Shown here one piece after another: positions 21,739 to 29,917 of a stretch of DNA of 64,000 nucleotides. This stretch comes from Paraconexibacter algicola (GTDB taxonomy: Bacteria > Actinomycetota > Thermoleophilia > Solirubrobacterales > Solirubrobacteraceae): assembly GCF_003044185.1 (NCBI RefSeq), contig NZ_PYYB01000001.1, forward strand, positions 1,674,001-1,738,000, given 5' to 3'. How positions within the stretch are numbered: position 1 is the first letter of the stretch; every line of letters starts with the position of its first letter. The notes under the pieces are model-generated. The model saw nothing but the letters and a program-made list of their open reading frames with translations. It was not told where the DNA came from and searched no databases. A program made the position numbers and the translations under genes.

Positions 21739-22872
21739 TCAGGCGCCGAGGGCGCGGGAGATGACCATGTGCTGCACCTCGTCGGTGCCCTCGCCGATCG
21801 TGAGGATCTTCGCGTCGCGATAGTGCCGGCAGACGGGGTACTCCTCGATGTAGCCGTACCCGCCGTGGATCTGCACGGCCTCCTCGGCGCACTTCACCGC
21901 GAGGCGGCCGGTCTTGAGCTTCGCCTGCGCGGCGGTGAGCGAGAAGTCGCGGCCCTCGTCCTTCAGCCACGCGGCCTTGTAGGTGAGCAGGCGCGCGGCC
22001 TCGATCTCGGTCGCCATGTCGGCGAGCTTCGTCTGGATCGCCTGGAACTTCGAGATCGACTTGCCGAACGCGACCCGCTCCTTGGAGTACGCGAGCGCCT
22101 CGTCGAGGCAGCCCTGCGCCAGGCCGACGCCCATCGCGGCGACGCCGATGCGGCCGATGTCGAGGATCCGCAGGAACTGCTTGAAGCCCTGGCCGCGCGG
22201 GCCGAGCATGTTCTCGTCGGGGACCTCGACGTCGGTGAACGTCAGCGGCCGCGTGTCCGACGCGTTCCAGCCCATCTTGCGGTACGGCTCGCCCTGCTCG
22301 TAGCCGGGGGTGCCGTTGGGGACGATGAAGTTCGTGATCTCGTCGTCGCCCGTGCGGGCGGTGATCGCGACGTGGCCGGTGATGTCGGTGCCGGCGTTGG
22401 TGATGAACTGCTTGGCGCCGTTGATCGTCCAGGTGCCGCCGTTCTCGGTGGCGCGGGTACGCGCGTTGCCCGCGTCGCTGCCCGCCTCGGGCTCGGTCAG
22501 GCCGAAGGCCCCGAGCGTGCGGCCGGCGCAGAGGTCGGGCAGCAGCTCCTGCTTCTGCGCGTCGTTGCCGAACAGGTAGATCGGCTGGGTGCCCAGCGAG
22601 GTGTGGGCGCACATGGTGATCGCCACGGACGAGTCGATCCGGGTGAGCTCCTCGACGGCGATCGCGTACTGCAGCGACGTGCCGCCCGCGCCGCCGACCT
22701 CCTCCGGGAAGGGGATGCCCATCCAGCCCAGCTCGCCCATCTTGGCGACGAGCTCGTACGGGAACGACTTCGTCCGGTCGAGGTGCTCGGCCACGGGGCG
22801 GACCTCGCCCTCGGCGAACTCGCGCACGGTGCGGCGCAGCAGCTCGGTCTCGTCGTCCAGGTCGAAGAACAT
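21739..22872 (-). CDS. Acyl-CoA dehydrogenase (isovaleryl-CoA dehydrogenase candidate)
   Basis: A 377-residue FAD flavoprotein; first gene of the carboxylase operon. Signatures: FGLTEPEAGSDAGN near residue 118, WNASDTRPLTFTDVEVP near 200, HGGYGYIEEYPVCRHYRD near 335 and IGEGTDEVQ near 359. The Glu of GEGT (residue 361) sits at the usual catalytic position of medium-chain enzymes, whereas characterised isovaleryl-CoA dehydrogenases use a Glu elsewhere, so branched-chain specificity rests on gene context. Start ATG 22872 was preferred to ATG 22884 because the latter overlaps a TATGGT -10 box. Likely regulated by the divergent TetR gene. Confidence 0.88.
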   Translation of the reverse strand: MFFDLDDETELLRRTVREFAEGEVRPVAEHLDRTKSFPYELVAKMGELGWMGIPFPEEVGGAGGTSLQYAIAVEELTRIDSSVAITMCAHTSLGTQPIYLFGNDAQKQELLPDLCAGRTLGAFGLTEPEAGSDAGNARTRATENGGTWTINGAKQFITNAGTDITGHVAITARTGDDEITNFIVPNGTPGYEQGEPYRKMGWNASDTRPLTFTDVEVPDENMLGPRGQGFKQFLRILDIGRIGVAAMGVGLAQGCLDEALAYSKERVAFGKSISKFQAIQTKLADMATEIEAARLLTYKAAWLKDEGRDFSLTAAQAKLKTGRLAVKCAEEAVQIHGGYGYIEEYPVCRHYRDAKILTIGEGTDEVQHMVISRALGA

Positions 22873-22879
22873 GCCCCCG

Positions 22880-22937
22880 ACCATAACCGAATGGTCGTTC
22901 GAAGTTCTAGTAGTCGTTCGGTAAACTGGCGCGCGTC
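22880..22937. promoter_or_regulatory. Divergent promoters and operator candidate, acyl-CoA dehydrogenase/TetR
   Basis: On the minus strand TATGGT (22880-22885) is 7 bases from ATG 22872. On the plus strand TTCGAA (22898-22903), 18 bases and TAAACT (22922-22927) precede GTG 22938. Between the two -10 boxes lie two direct copies of GTCGTTCG (22894-22901 and 22913-22920), the second running into the TetR -10 box, as expected for a TetR-controlled divergent promoter. Confidence 0.55.
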
Positions 22938-23543
22938 GTGCGTGAGCCGCCCACAAGACCCGCCCTGCGCGCGAAGTACGACCGCAAGCAGCAGGAGCTC
23001 GTGGACGCCGCCGCGCGCCTGTTCGCGCAGCAGGGCTACAGCGCCACGTCGATGGCCGACCTCGTCGCCGCCACCGGCATGACGGCGGGCGGCATCTACC
23101 ACTACATCGACGGCAAGGAGGCGCTGCTCGTCCGCATCTGCGACGAGCTGCTCGACCCGCTGCTGGAGCGCGCGTCCACGCTCGTGGGGGAGTTCGACGG
23201 GCCGCCCGACGCCGAGCTCCGCGCGCTGGTGCGTGCGTGGGTGGAGCACGTCGAAGGCCACCTCGACCACATGGTCGTCTTCCTCCAAGAGCGCCGCGTC
23301 CTCGAGGGCGACCCGCAGTGGAAGCGCGTGCGCGACGCGCGCAAGCGGTTCGAACGGCTGCTCGACGACGTGCTCGCCCGCTGTGCCGACGCCGGGCTGC
23401 TCGCGGTCGAGGACCGGTCGATCGCGCTGCGCGCCCTGCTCGGCGCGGTCAACCACACGCCGCAGTGGTACCGGCGTGGCGGCCGGCTGGACGCGGCCGC
23501 GATCGCCGTCGGGTACTGCGACCTGGTGCTGCGGGCCGGCTGA
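22938..23543 (+). CDS. TetR-family regulator, probable control of the carboxylase operon
   Basis: A 201-residue regulator. The N-terminal helix-turn-helix covers residues 10-60: QQELVDAAARLFAQQGYSAT, then MADLVAATGMTAGGIYHYI. The C-terminal ligand domain contains DHMVVFLQERRVLEGDPQWK and VNHTPQWYRRGG, features shared with actinobacterial regulators of acyl-CoA catabolism that sense acyl-CoA, which makes repression of the divergent dehydrogenase-carboxylase operon likely. A degenerate copy of its last 74 codons lies at 26670-26891. It converges on the delta-60 secreted-protein gene, 9 bases between stops. Confidence 0.88.
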   Translation: MREPPTRPALRAKYDRKQQELVDAAARLFAQQGYSATSMADLVAATGMTAGGIYHYIDGKEALLVRICDELLDPLLERASTLVGEFDGPPDAELRALVRAWVEHVEGHLDHMVVFLQERRVLEGDPQWKRVRDARKRFERLLDDVLARCADAGLLAVEDRSIALRALLGAVNHTPQWYRRGGRLDAAAIAVGYCDLVLRAG

Positions 23544-23552
23544 CGCCGGAGA

Positions 23553-26453
23553 TCACGGCCGCAGGCGGATCTGGACTCGTGTCGGAGTCAGGGCCCGGCC
23601 GGTGGTCATCCGGGCGCTGATGCGCACCACGATGGTGGCGGGGCGGCGAAGACCGCGCAGTCGTCGTCGCGCCTGGCTCCGGGGCCTCAAGTTCAGGGTG
23701 GACGTGCGGGTCCGCGGCCGCCGGGTCACCGCTGCGAGCCGGCGACTCGACAGGCGCAACGCTCGGGTGGACCGGGCGTCGAGCGTTGCGGTGGCCGCGA
23801 GGCTGCACGCGACCGGGCAGGTCACGTTCGCGCGCAACCCGCGAGCGACGAGAGCCGAGCGCGAGATGGACGCGGGCACGCGGACGGCGATGCGGCTCGG
23901 CGTGGTCGACGGCCCCGGGGTGACGGTCGGCTGCGGGCGGGGAGTCGGGGAGGGAGTCGGACGAACCGTCGGGGCGGGCGTCGGCGTCGCGACCGGGGTG
24001 GGTTCGGTCACGGGCGTCGGCTCCGGCGTCGGAGTCGGCTGCGGTGCCGGATCTCCCTCCGGCGTGAGCTGCGCGGCGAACCAGCGCGGTCCGGACGTGA
24101 ACACCGTGCCGGCGACGACGGGCGCGCCCGAGGGGCGGACGACCAGTCCGCCGAACTCGAGATCCTGATTCGCGGTCCGGTCGATCGCGGCCTCACCGAG
24201 CGTGCCGAACGTCGTCTCCGGCTCGAGTGCCGGCGTCAGCCGTCGGACGAACAGCGTGCCCGTTGTACGGCCATCGGAGAAGACGTGCGTCCCGGCGAGC
24301 AGTACGCGGTCCTGAGCGTCCATCGTGGCGGCCTCGATGCGGTGGCCGATCTGGTCGCCCGGGTGGTTCGTGAGGGTGGTCTCGGTGACCGCGCCGGTGG
24401 GCGCGATACGGGCGAGGCGGATGCGGTCGCCGACCGGCGCTACGGCGGTGCCGATCGCGACGACGTCCCCGCCCGGGAGGGCGACGAGGGCCCCGGTGTA
24501 GTCGTCGTGCACGCGGAACGACGGGAGCTCGAGCTCCCCATCTCCGGCGAAGTCCGGGTCGAGCGATCCGTCGGAGCGGTAGCGTCGGACGATGGGTGTC
24601 CGGACGTTCGCCGTGTGGAGCCGCACGCTGAAGGTCTGCAGCCGATCCGCCGCGTCGGTCGCGATGTCCAGCGGGAGCCCGGGGGCGACGCTCACCGTCC
24701 CTTCGACCCCGAAGGTGCCGTCCAGCTGGCCGTCCGCGGCGAGCCGGGACAGCTGCATGTCGCCGCCGAGGCCGCCGAGCAACGTCGCGAGCCCTGCGCC
24801 CACGCGGGTCGCGTGCACGCGACCCGTGTGGGATTCGACGTCGACCTCCGTGACCCGCAGGCCGGTCGGATGGCCGTCGGCGCCCAACGCCGCGGTCACG
24901 AGGTGCGCCGAGAGCCCGGACGGTGCGAGCGCGGTGCCGACCGCGACGCGTTCGCCTCCGACGAGGGTCACCACCTCCTGGAGGGCCGCGGGCCCGGTGA
25001 GCGCGCGGGGACCGTCGTGAGTCCGCCCGTCGGCACCGAGCACGAGGGATCCGGCGGCCTCCCCGATCAGACCTCTGCGGAACGTGCCGACTTCGACCAG
25101 GCGGCCGTCCGGCAGCAGTCCGGCGCCACGCGTGCGCCCGGAGGGCTCGGAGCCGATCTGGCCGGTGCGGCGGCCGGCGGTGCCGAAGGCGGGATCGGGC
25201 CCATCGGCGGCGAAGCGCACCAGCACGGTGTCGACGGTCTCCTGGGTCGGCGGGCTGCCGACGAGCTGGACCTGCCCCCCGACGGTCACCAGCCGTGCCC
25301 GCTGCATGTCGTCCAGCCGCACGACTCCCGCCGTGCCGAAGGCCGCGGTCGGCGTTCCGTCCGCGTCGAACCGTCGCACGAGCGTGTCCGGTTCGTCCGG
25401 GTCGCCGGTCACGACCGTCGCCCGGCCGGTCGAGTCGACCGCCAGCCCGCCGTCGCCGAGCTCGTCCAGGCTGGGCACCGTGCCTGCGGCCGGAAGACCG
25501 GCGGACGTCAGTCGGTGCAGTCGTCCCTCGACGGGCGAGGGACTTCCGAACCCGTGGTCTCGGGCGAGGACCAGGATGGCGCCGTCCGGCGCCGGCGCAA
25601 GCTCCGCCGCGGAGGTCTTCCCGGGCGCGCCGACGTCCGCGCGTCCGGCGTTTCCGAAGCTCGGGTCGGGCGTGCCGTCGGCCATGAACCGGTGGACGGT
25701 CGCCTGCAGGTCCGGCGACCCGTCCACCGGCCGCGTCCCGCCCACGAGGATCGCGCCATCGGGCTGGACCGCGAGCCCCGCGGGGAACGCGTCCATGGAC
25801 TGCTCGCCGACGACGACGCGGCCGCCGTCCCCGAACGTGGTCCGTGGTGCGCCCTCCGGGTCGAGGCGTCGGAGCACGAGCCCGCCGGTCTCGTGGAGCG
25901 CTACGACCAGGTCACCGCCGGGCGCCTGGCGGACGTGTTCGATGCGCGTGGGGAAGCGGACCAGGCCGTCGGTGCCGAAGAGCGGATCGCGGGTGCCGTC
26001 GGCGCGCAGCCGCGCCAGGTACCACCCCTCCCCGGTCTGGCCGCGCATGACCGAGACGACGCCGGTCCCCGCAGCGGTCGCATCGACGCCGAACCAGACA
26101 CGTGGCCCGTTGGTGGGCGGTGGCTCGGGAACGTCGGCGGAGCCATGGATGCCGAACCCCGGGACGGGGTCCCCCGCAGCGGTGAACCGGCCGACCCGCG
26201 CGCCGCCCGCGGGCGTCGCGGTCCGGGCGTCCGCGAGCACGACGGTGCTTCCGTCCGGCCCCGGGGCCGCGGCGACGAGTGATGCACCGGGGAAGTCGCC
26301 GAGCCGCAGATCGACGAGCCCGCCGACCCCGAACGAGGCGTCCAGGGTCCCGGCGCTCGCCGCGCTCGCGGCCGGCGCGAGCGCCAAGGCGACGCCGATG
26401 GCCAGCGTGGCGAACGACGACCGCCGCCGAGCAGTCCCTGCCCTCCCGTGCAT
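23553..26453 (-). CDS. Secreted delta-60 repeat protein
   Basis: A 966-residue exported protein. A signal peptide covers residues 1-32 (SFATLAIGVALALAPAASA). The body holds at least eight delta-60-type repeats, each recognised by an F-G-x-x-G core: SFGVGG, LFGTDG, TFGDGG, SFGNAG, AFGTAG (twice), TFGVEG and TFGTLG, spaced roughly 50-60 residues or multiples of that. Such repeats form beta-propellers in surface proteins. A Pro/Thr linker of about 50 residues (TPEPTPVTEPTPVATPTP) leads to a C-terminal Arg-rich domain with two Cys (VTCPVACSLAATATL). A TATGCT -10 box lies 6 bases before ATG 26453; the frame continues open upstream but without homology. Function unknown, probably cell-surface. Confidence 0.82.
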   Translation of the reverse strand: MHGRAGTARRRSSFATLAIGVALALAPAASAASAGTLDASFGVGGLVDLRLGDFPGASLVAAAPGPDGSTVVLADARTATPAGGARVGRFTAAGDPVPGFGIHGSADVPEPPPTNGPRVWFGVDATAAGTGVVSVMRGQTGEGWYLARLRADGTRDPLFGTDGLVRFPTRIEHVRQAPGGDLVVALHETGGLVLRRLDPEGAPRTTFGDGGRVVVGEQSMDAFPAGLAVQPDGAILVGGTRPVDGSPDLQATVHRFMADGTPDPSFGNAGRADVGAPGKTSAAELAPAPDGAILVLARDHGFGSPSPVEGRLHRLTSAGLPAAGTVPSLDELGDGGLAVDSTGRATVVTGDPDEPDTLVRRFDADGTPTAAFGTAGVVRLDDMQRARLVTVGGQVQLVGSPPTQETVDTVLVRFAADGPDPAFGTAGRRTGQIGSEPSGRTRGAGLLPDGRLVEVGTFRRGLIGEAAGSLVLGADGRTHDGPRALTGPAALQEVVTLVGGERVAVGTALAPSGLSAHLVTAALGADGHPTGLRVTEVDVESHTGRVHATRVGAGLATLLGGLGGDMQLSRLAADGQLDGTFGVEGTVSVAPGLPLDIATDAADRLQTFSVRLHTANVRTPIVRRYRSDGSLDPDFAGDGELELPSFRVHDDYTGALVALPGGDVVAIGTAVAPVGDRIRLARIAPTGAVTETTLTNHPGDQIGHRIEAATMDAQDRVLLAGTHVFSDGRTTGTLFVRRLTPALEPETTFGTLGEAAIDRTANQDLEFGGLVVRPSGAPVVAGTVFTSGPRWFAAQLTPEGDPAPQPTPTPEPTPVTEPTPVATPTPAPTVRPTPSPTPRPQPTVTPGPSTTPSRIAVRVPASISRSALVARGLRANVTCPVACSLAATATLDARSTRALRLSSRRLAAVTRRPRTRTSTLNLRPRSQARRRLRGLRRPATIVVRISARMTTGRALTPTRVQIRLRP

Positions 26454-26532
26454 GGCGCGAGCATACGGCCTCCGGTCTGCGCTACGGCCATGACGCGGAC
26501 CGGCGACGACCGTCTCCAGGACGCATCCGCCT

Positions 26533-26649
26533 GGTCCTGCTGCGCGCGCCGGAACATGCTCGCGGCCTCGACGCGGCTTGGCCGCGCCGAGCTTGCGCAG
26601 GATGCGCTTGACGTGGGTCCTGGTGGTCTCCTCGGCGATGACGAGCTGC
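26533..26649 (-). pseudogene. Remnant of a GAF/LuxR regulator 3' end
   Basis: On the minus strand the sequence can be read as THVKRILRKLGAA, the end of a LuxR helix-turn-helix. It matches the last about 40 codons of the regulator at 29918-31048 with high nucleotide similarity by eye (for example a shared CATGCTCGCGGCCTCGACGC). A one-base insertion after LRKLGAA (CTTGG against TTGG) shifts the frame, and no upstream domain or start is present. It is a non-functional partial duplicate. Confidence 0.75.
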
Positions 26650-26669
26650 GGGCGTCCTGCGCGTAGGAA

Positions 26670-26891
26670 CGGAAGCGCGTCCGCGACGCGGGCAAGCGGT
26701 TCGAGCGGCTGCTCGACGACGTCCTGGCCCGGTGCGCCGACGCCAGGCTGCTGAGCGTCGCCGACCGGTCGCTCGCGCTGCGTGCCCTCTTCGGCGCGGT
26801 CAACCACACGCCGCAGCGGTACCGGCGCGGCGGGCGGCTGGACGCCGACGCGATCGCCGACGGGTACTGCGACCTGGTGTTGCGCGGCTGA
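26670..26891 (+). pseudogene. Remnant of the TetR gene 3' end
   Basis: Seventy-three codons plus stop read RKRVRDAGKRFERLLDDVLA, then AVNHTPQRYRRGG and YCDLVLRG. They align without gaps for most of their length to the C-terminus of the TetR protein at 22938-23543 (QWKRVRDARKRFERLLDDVL, AVNHTPQWYRRGG). No start, no DNA-binding domain and no promoter precede it. The order secreted gene / LuxR end / TetR end / secreted gene suggests an old tandem duplication. Confidence 0.8.
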
Positions 26892-26905
26892 CCGCGGCCG
26901 GTCGC

Positions 26906-29839
26906 TCAGGCCACCGGAGCGGGCAGGCTGTAGGTGACGTTGGTCGCCCGCCGCCCGGGCCGGCTGGGGACCTTCAGCACGACGCGGACGACCCGGACGT
27001 CGGCGAGGGCCGCCCGCGGGACGCGGATGCTGAACCGGCCGGAGCTGGACAGCCGGCCCGTGGCGAGCGTCCGGTTCTTCACGCAGCCGGTCCGCGTGAT
27101 CACCGAAACCGGGACGCTCGCGCGGAACGGCGCGGAGACGCGGCCGGCGACCGTCACCGCGTCCGCGCCGCGCGCGACCGACAGGGTCGGGATGCGGCGC
27201 AGGAGGAGCAGCGGGACGGTGCCGGACGAGGCGGGCGCGGTCGCCGCGGTACGCGCGTCGTAGGTCGCGCGTCGGCGGGCCTTCGCCGACGTCGGGGCCG
27301 GCACGGTCGCGGAGAACAGGCCATCGGCGCCGACGAGGGCGCGGCCCACGACCCGGCCGTCGCGGCGCAGCACGACGCGGCGCCCGACGAAGGGCGTCCG
27401 GGCGGCCCCGCTCACCCGCGCGCGGTTGCGGCCGACCGGCCGGACGTCGTAGACGACGAGCGGCCGGGGCGTGCAGGCGAGCAGCTCGTCGGCGACCGTC
27501 GTGGTGGTCGTGGGTGTCGGAGCCGGGGCGGTCGGCGTGGCGGTGGGCACCGGGGGCGCAGGCGCCGCCGCGCGTCTGGTGCTCGTGACCGTGCACGTCC
27601 CGGCGCCGCTGAAGCTCGCGGTCAGCTGCTGCCCGGCGACCGGTCCGGCGCCGCAGTCGATCACCGACGTGTAGTCGGCGAGCGACGTGCCCGGTCCGGC
27701 CGCCACACCGACGGGGACCGGCGTGCCGGGTTCGGCCGGCGTCGTCGCGGTGGCGCCGTCGCCGGCACCGGTGAGCACCGCGGTCCCGTAGGTCAGCACG
27801 TCGAACCGCCCCGGATCGCCCGGCGGGTCGAGCACTGTGCGGAGCGTGAGCGGGACGCTCGCCTCCACCGCGCCGATGTCGGTGGCGGGACCGACGCGGC
27901 GCGGGAACCCGGTGCCGCGCTGGTCCTCCGTTAGCGCGCTCGAGGCGGGACCGGCGCCGATCGCCGGCGAGCCGACGGCGGGCGCGAGCGTCGCCGTGGG
28001 GCCACCGGCCGCGACGGGGGACGTGCCGACGAGCAGCGGATCGGCGACGAGCCCGTCCGTGAGATCGCGCGTGCACCCAACCGCGTCCTCGACCAGGTTG
28101 GCGCCACCGGTGATGGTGCCCCGGCACTCGCTCAGCGGTGCGGAGACGCCGGACGCGGTGTTGGCGAGGATCGAGGCGGTGACCGTCACGGTGCCGGCCG
28201 CGACCAGCGCGCCGCTGCCGAGGCCGCCGGCGCCGCCGGGCTGATCGCCCGCCGGGTCGGGGTCGGCCGGCGCGCCGCCGCCGCCACCGCCGAGCGTGCC
28301 GGCGGTCGGGAGGATCCGGCCGATGCCGCCGTTCCCGAAGCCGCCGCCGTTGCCACCGAAGGGTGCGAGTCCCTGCGCGACCGTCGACGAGAACGCGGCG
28401 CCCTGGCCGCCACCGCCGCCGCCGAAGCCACCGCCTCCGCCGGCGCCGGTCGTCGAGAACTCCACGTTGGCGCCGCCCGCGCCTGCGCCGCCGCCTCCCC
28501 GGCCCTCCGAGCCGCCGATGGGGCTGCCGCCGTGGCCGTTGCTGCCCCCTCCTCCGCCCCCGGCCGGTCCGCCGTCCCGACCGGTGCGACTCGAGTTGCC
28601 GGCGCCGCCGCCGCCGGCTCCGACGCCCGCCTGAGCGGTGACGATGGCCGGCGTGCTGGCGCCGCCGGCGCCGCCGCGGTTGGCCAGCTCGAGCGGCGAT
28701 CCGGTCGTCGCCGGCCCGGCGCCGCCGTTCCCGGGCGTGCCGCGGTCGTTCAGCGGGATGCCACCGCCGCCACCCCCGCCGGTTCCGCCCCCGCCTCCGC
28801 CGGAGTTCTGGCACGACAGCAGGCCGCCGAGCCGGTCACCGCCGTCCCCTCCCGGGACGGCGACGCTCCCCGACACGGTGACGTGCTCGAGCACCGTCGA
28901 GGACCCGCCGGCGGCGACGATCGCCGCGCCGGCCGCGCCCCCGCCACCACCGGCACCTCGAACCGACGAACCTCCGGGGCCGCCGGCCCCGCCACGGTTG
29001 GCGCTCAGCGTGCTGTTGCGCACGGTCAGCTGGCCGGTCGCCGTCGGGGCGACGTTGACGATCGCGCCGCCGCCCGCGCCACCCCCGCCGGCGGCGCAGC
29101 CACCCTGGTCCGGGGCGGTTCCGGTCGAGCCGGCCCCGCCGGTCCCGCCGTCACCGCCGGAGTTGGCGATCAGCGTCGACGCGAGGATCGTGAGCGTGCC
29201 GCCGCTGTGCAGGGCGCCGGCTCCCCCGCCGGCACCGCCGCCGAGCCGTCCGCCGTCGCCCCCGTCGCCGCCGTGCAGGTTCGTCACGGTCGACGACTCG
29301 ATCGTCAGAGCACCGCCGGGATGGACGGTGATCGCCGCCCGGCCGCCGCTTCCCCCGTCGCCCCCCACGTAGGAGTTGGTGCCGTCGGGGATGGAGTTGC
29401 CGTCGGCGCCGTCCGCGCCGTCGGCCCCGACGGCGTCGGCGAGGATCACCCGCGAGATGCGGACCGTCGCGCCCGTCCCGACGTCCAGCAGCGCCGAGGT
29501 CCCGCCGCCGCTGACGGTGACCGGGATCGCCGTACTGCCACCGTCGATCGTGGTGGTCCCGGTCGTCGCCGCGAACGGGAGCGGAGTCAGGAGCGTGATC
29601 GTCTGACCGGAGAGCGACGGGTCCAGCGCGATCGTGTCGTCGCCGGAGGCCGCGGCCGCCGCGAGGACCGCGGCGCGCAGCGTGCCCGCTCCGGCGTCCA
29701 CGGTCGACGACACCGAGAAGGTCGCGGCGCCGGCAGCGCCGGGTGCGAGCAGCAGCCCGGTCGCGGCCAGCGCCAGGGCGACGGCGCGCGAGCGCCGACC
29801 GGCCACGCGAACGACAGGACCGGCCCCCGGGGTACGCAC
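26906..29839 (-). CDS. Secreted Gly-rich beta-helix protein (choice-of-anchor Q type)
   Basis: A 977-residue exported protein. The signal peptide (residues 15-38, AVALALAATGLLLAPGAAGA) is followed by a parallel beta-helix-like region (TFSVSSTVDAGAGTLRAAVL). Residues about 130-560 are extremely Gly-rich with GGDGG/GGAGG/GGGG runs, reflected in CCG/GCC repeats at 28180-29280 on the plus strand. The motif GSPAIGAG, then DQRGTGFPR and GPATDIGAVEA near residue 640-670, is the choice-of-anchor Q signature. A Pro/Thr linker and a C-terminal beta domain follow. Start GTG 29839 has TACGGT 6 bases upstream (29846-29851). Probably a cell-surface or matrix protein; no enzyme site recognised. Confidence 0.8.
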   Translation of the reverse strand: MRTPGAGPVVRVAGRRSRAVALALAATGLLLAPGAAGAATFSVSSTVDAGAGTLRAAVLAAAAASGDDTIALDPSLSGQTITLLTPLPFAATTGTTTIDGGSTAIPVTVSGGGTSALLDVGTGATVRISRVILADAVGADGADGADGNSIPDGTNSYVGGDGGSGGRAAITVHPGGALTIESSTVTNLHGGDGGDGGRLGGGAGGGAGALHSGGTLTILASTLIANSGGDGGTGGAGSTGTAPDQGGCAAGGGGAGGGAIVNVAPTATGQLTVRNSTLSANRGGAGGPGGSSVRGAGGGGGAAGAAIVAAGGSSTVLEHVTVSGSVAVPGGDGGDRLGGLLSCQNSGGGGGGTGGGGGGGIPLNDRGTPGNGGAGPATTGSPLELANRGGAGGASTPAIVTAQAGVGAGGGGAGNSSRTGRDGGPAGGGGGGSNGHGGSPIGGSEGRGGGGAGAGGANVEFSTTGAGGGGGFGGGGGGQGAAFSSTVAQGLAPFGGNGGGFGNGGIGRILPTAGTLGGGGGGAPADPDPAGDQPGGAGGLGSGALVAAGTVTVTASILANTASGVSAPLSECRGTITGGANLVEDAVGCTRDLTDGLVADPLLVGTSPVAAGGPTATLAPAVGSPAIGAGPASSALTEDQRGTGFPRRVGPATDIGAVEASVPLTLRTVLDPPGDPGRFDVLTYGTAVLTGAGDGATATTPAEPGTPVPVGVAAGPGTSLADYTSVIDCGAGPVAGQQLTASFSGAGTCTVTSTRRAAAPAPPVPTATPTAPAPTPTTTTTVADELLACTPRPLVVYDVRPVGRNRARVSGAARTPFVGRRVVLRRDGRVVGRALVGADGLFSATVPAPTSAKARRRATYDARTAATAPASSGTVPLLLLRRIPTLSVARGADAVTVAGRVSAPFRASVPVSVITRTGCVKNRTLATGRLSSSGRFSIRVPRAALADVRVVRVVLKVPSRPGRRATNVTYSLPAPVA

Positions 29840-29917
29840 GTCATCACCGTACCGGCCTGGCGGAGGGTTGGGGGCGGGCCGGGTCGTTTGGCGTAGGTGA
29901 CCGGCCGATCGTTGCCC

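Larger units (their letters stand above)
26454..26905. other. Intergenic region holding only gene remnants and a promoter
   Basis: This 452-base gap has no intact gene. It contains the TATGCT promoter box of the delta-60 gene (26460-26465, minus strand), a decayed LuxR 3' end and a decayed TetR 3' end, described separately. The two remnants are fused with only about 20 bases between them. Confidence 0.75.

Noticed and set aside
20092-23082. Very long plus-strand frame opposite the carboxylase and dehydrogenase genes
   Set aside because: The minus strand carries clear biotin carboxylase and acyl-CoA dehydrogenase motifs; the plus-strand text is Arg/Ala-rich noise.
26670-26891. TetR C-terminal fragment as a small functional gene
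   Set aside because: No start codon with ribosome site or promoter and no DNA-binding domain; it is a copy of the end of a neighbouring gene.
26454-28814. Minus-strand frame open from the delta-60 gene through the intergenic region into the Gly-rich gene, giving an apparent 1,700-residue fusion
   Set aside because: Open only because stop codons are rare at this GC content. Homology and signal peptide begin at 26453, and the upstream part reads another gene in the wrong frame.
28180-29280. Repeated CCGCCG/GCCGCC blocks considered as a CRISPR or other DNA repeat array
   Set aside because: Irregular spacing, no constant repeat-spacer pattern, and the period is that of glycine codons in a secreted protein.
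28532-29896. Long plus-strand frames opposite the Gly-rich gene
   Set aside because: Composed of Ala/Arg/Pro/Gly without any family motif; they are the antisense of CCG/GCC glycine codons.
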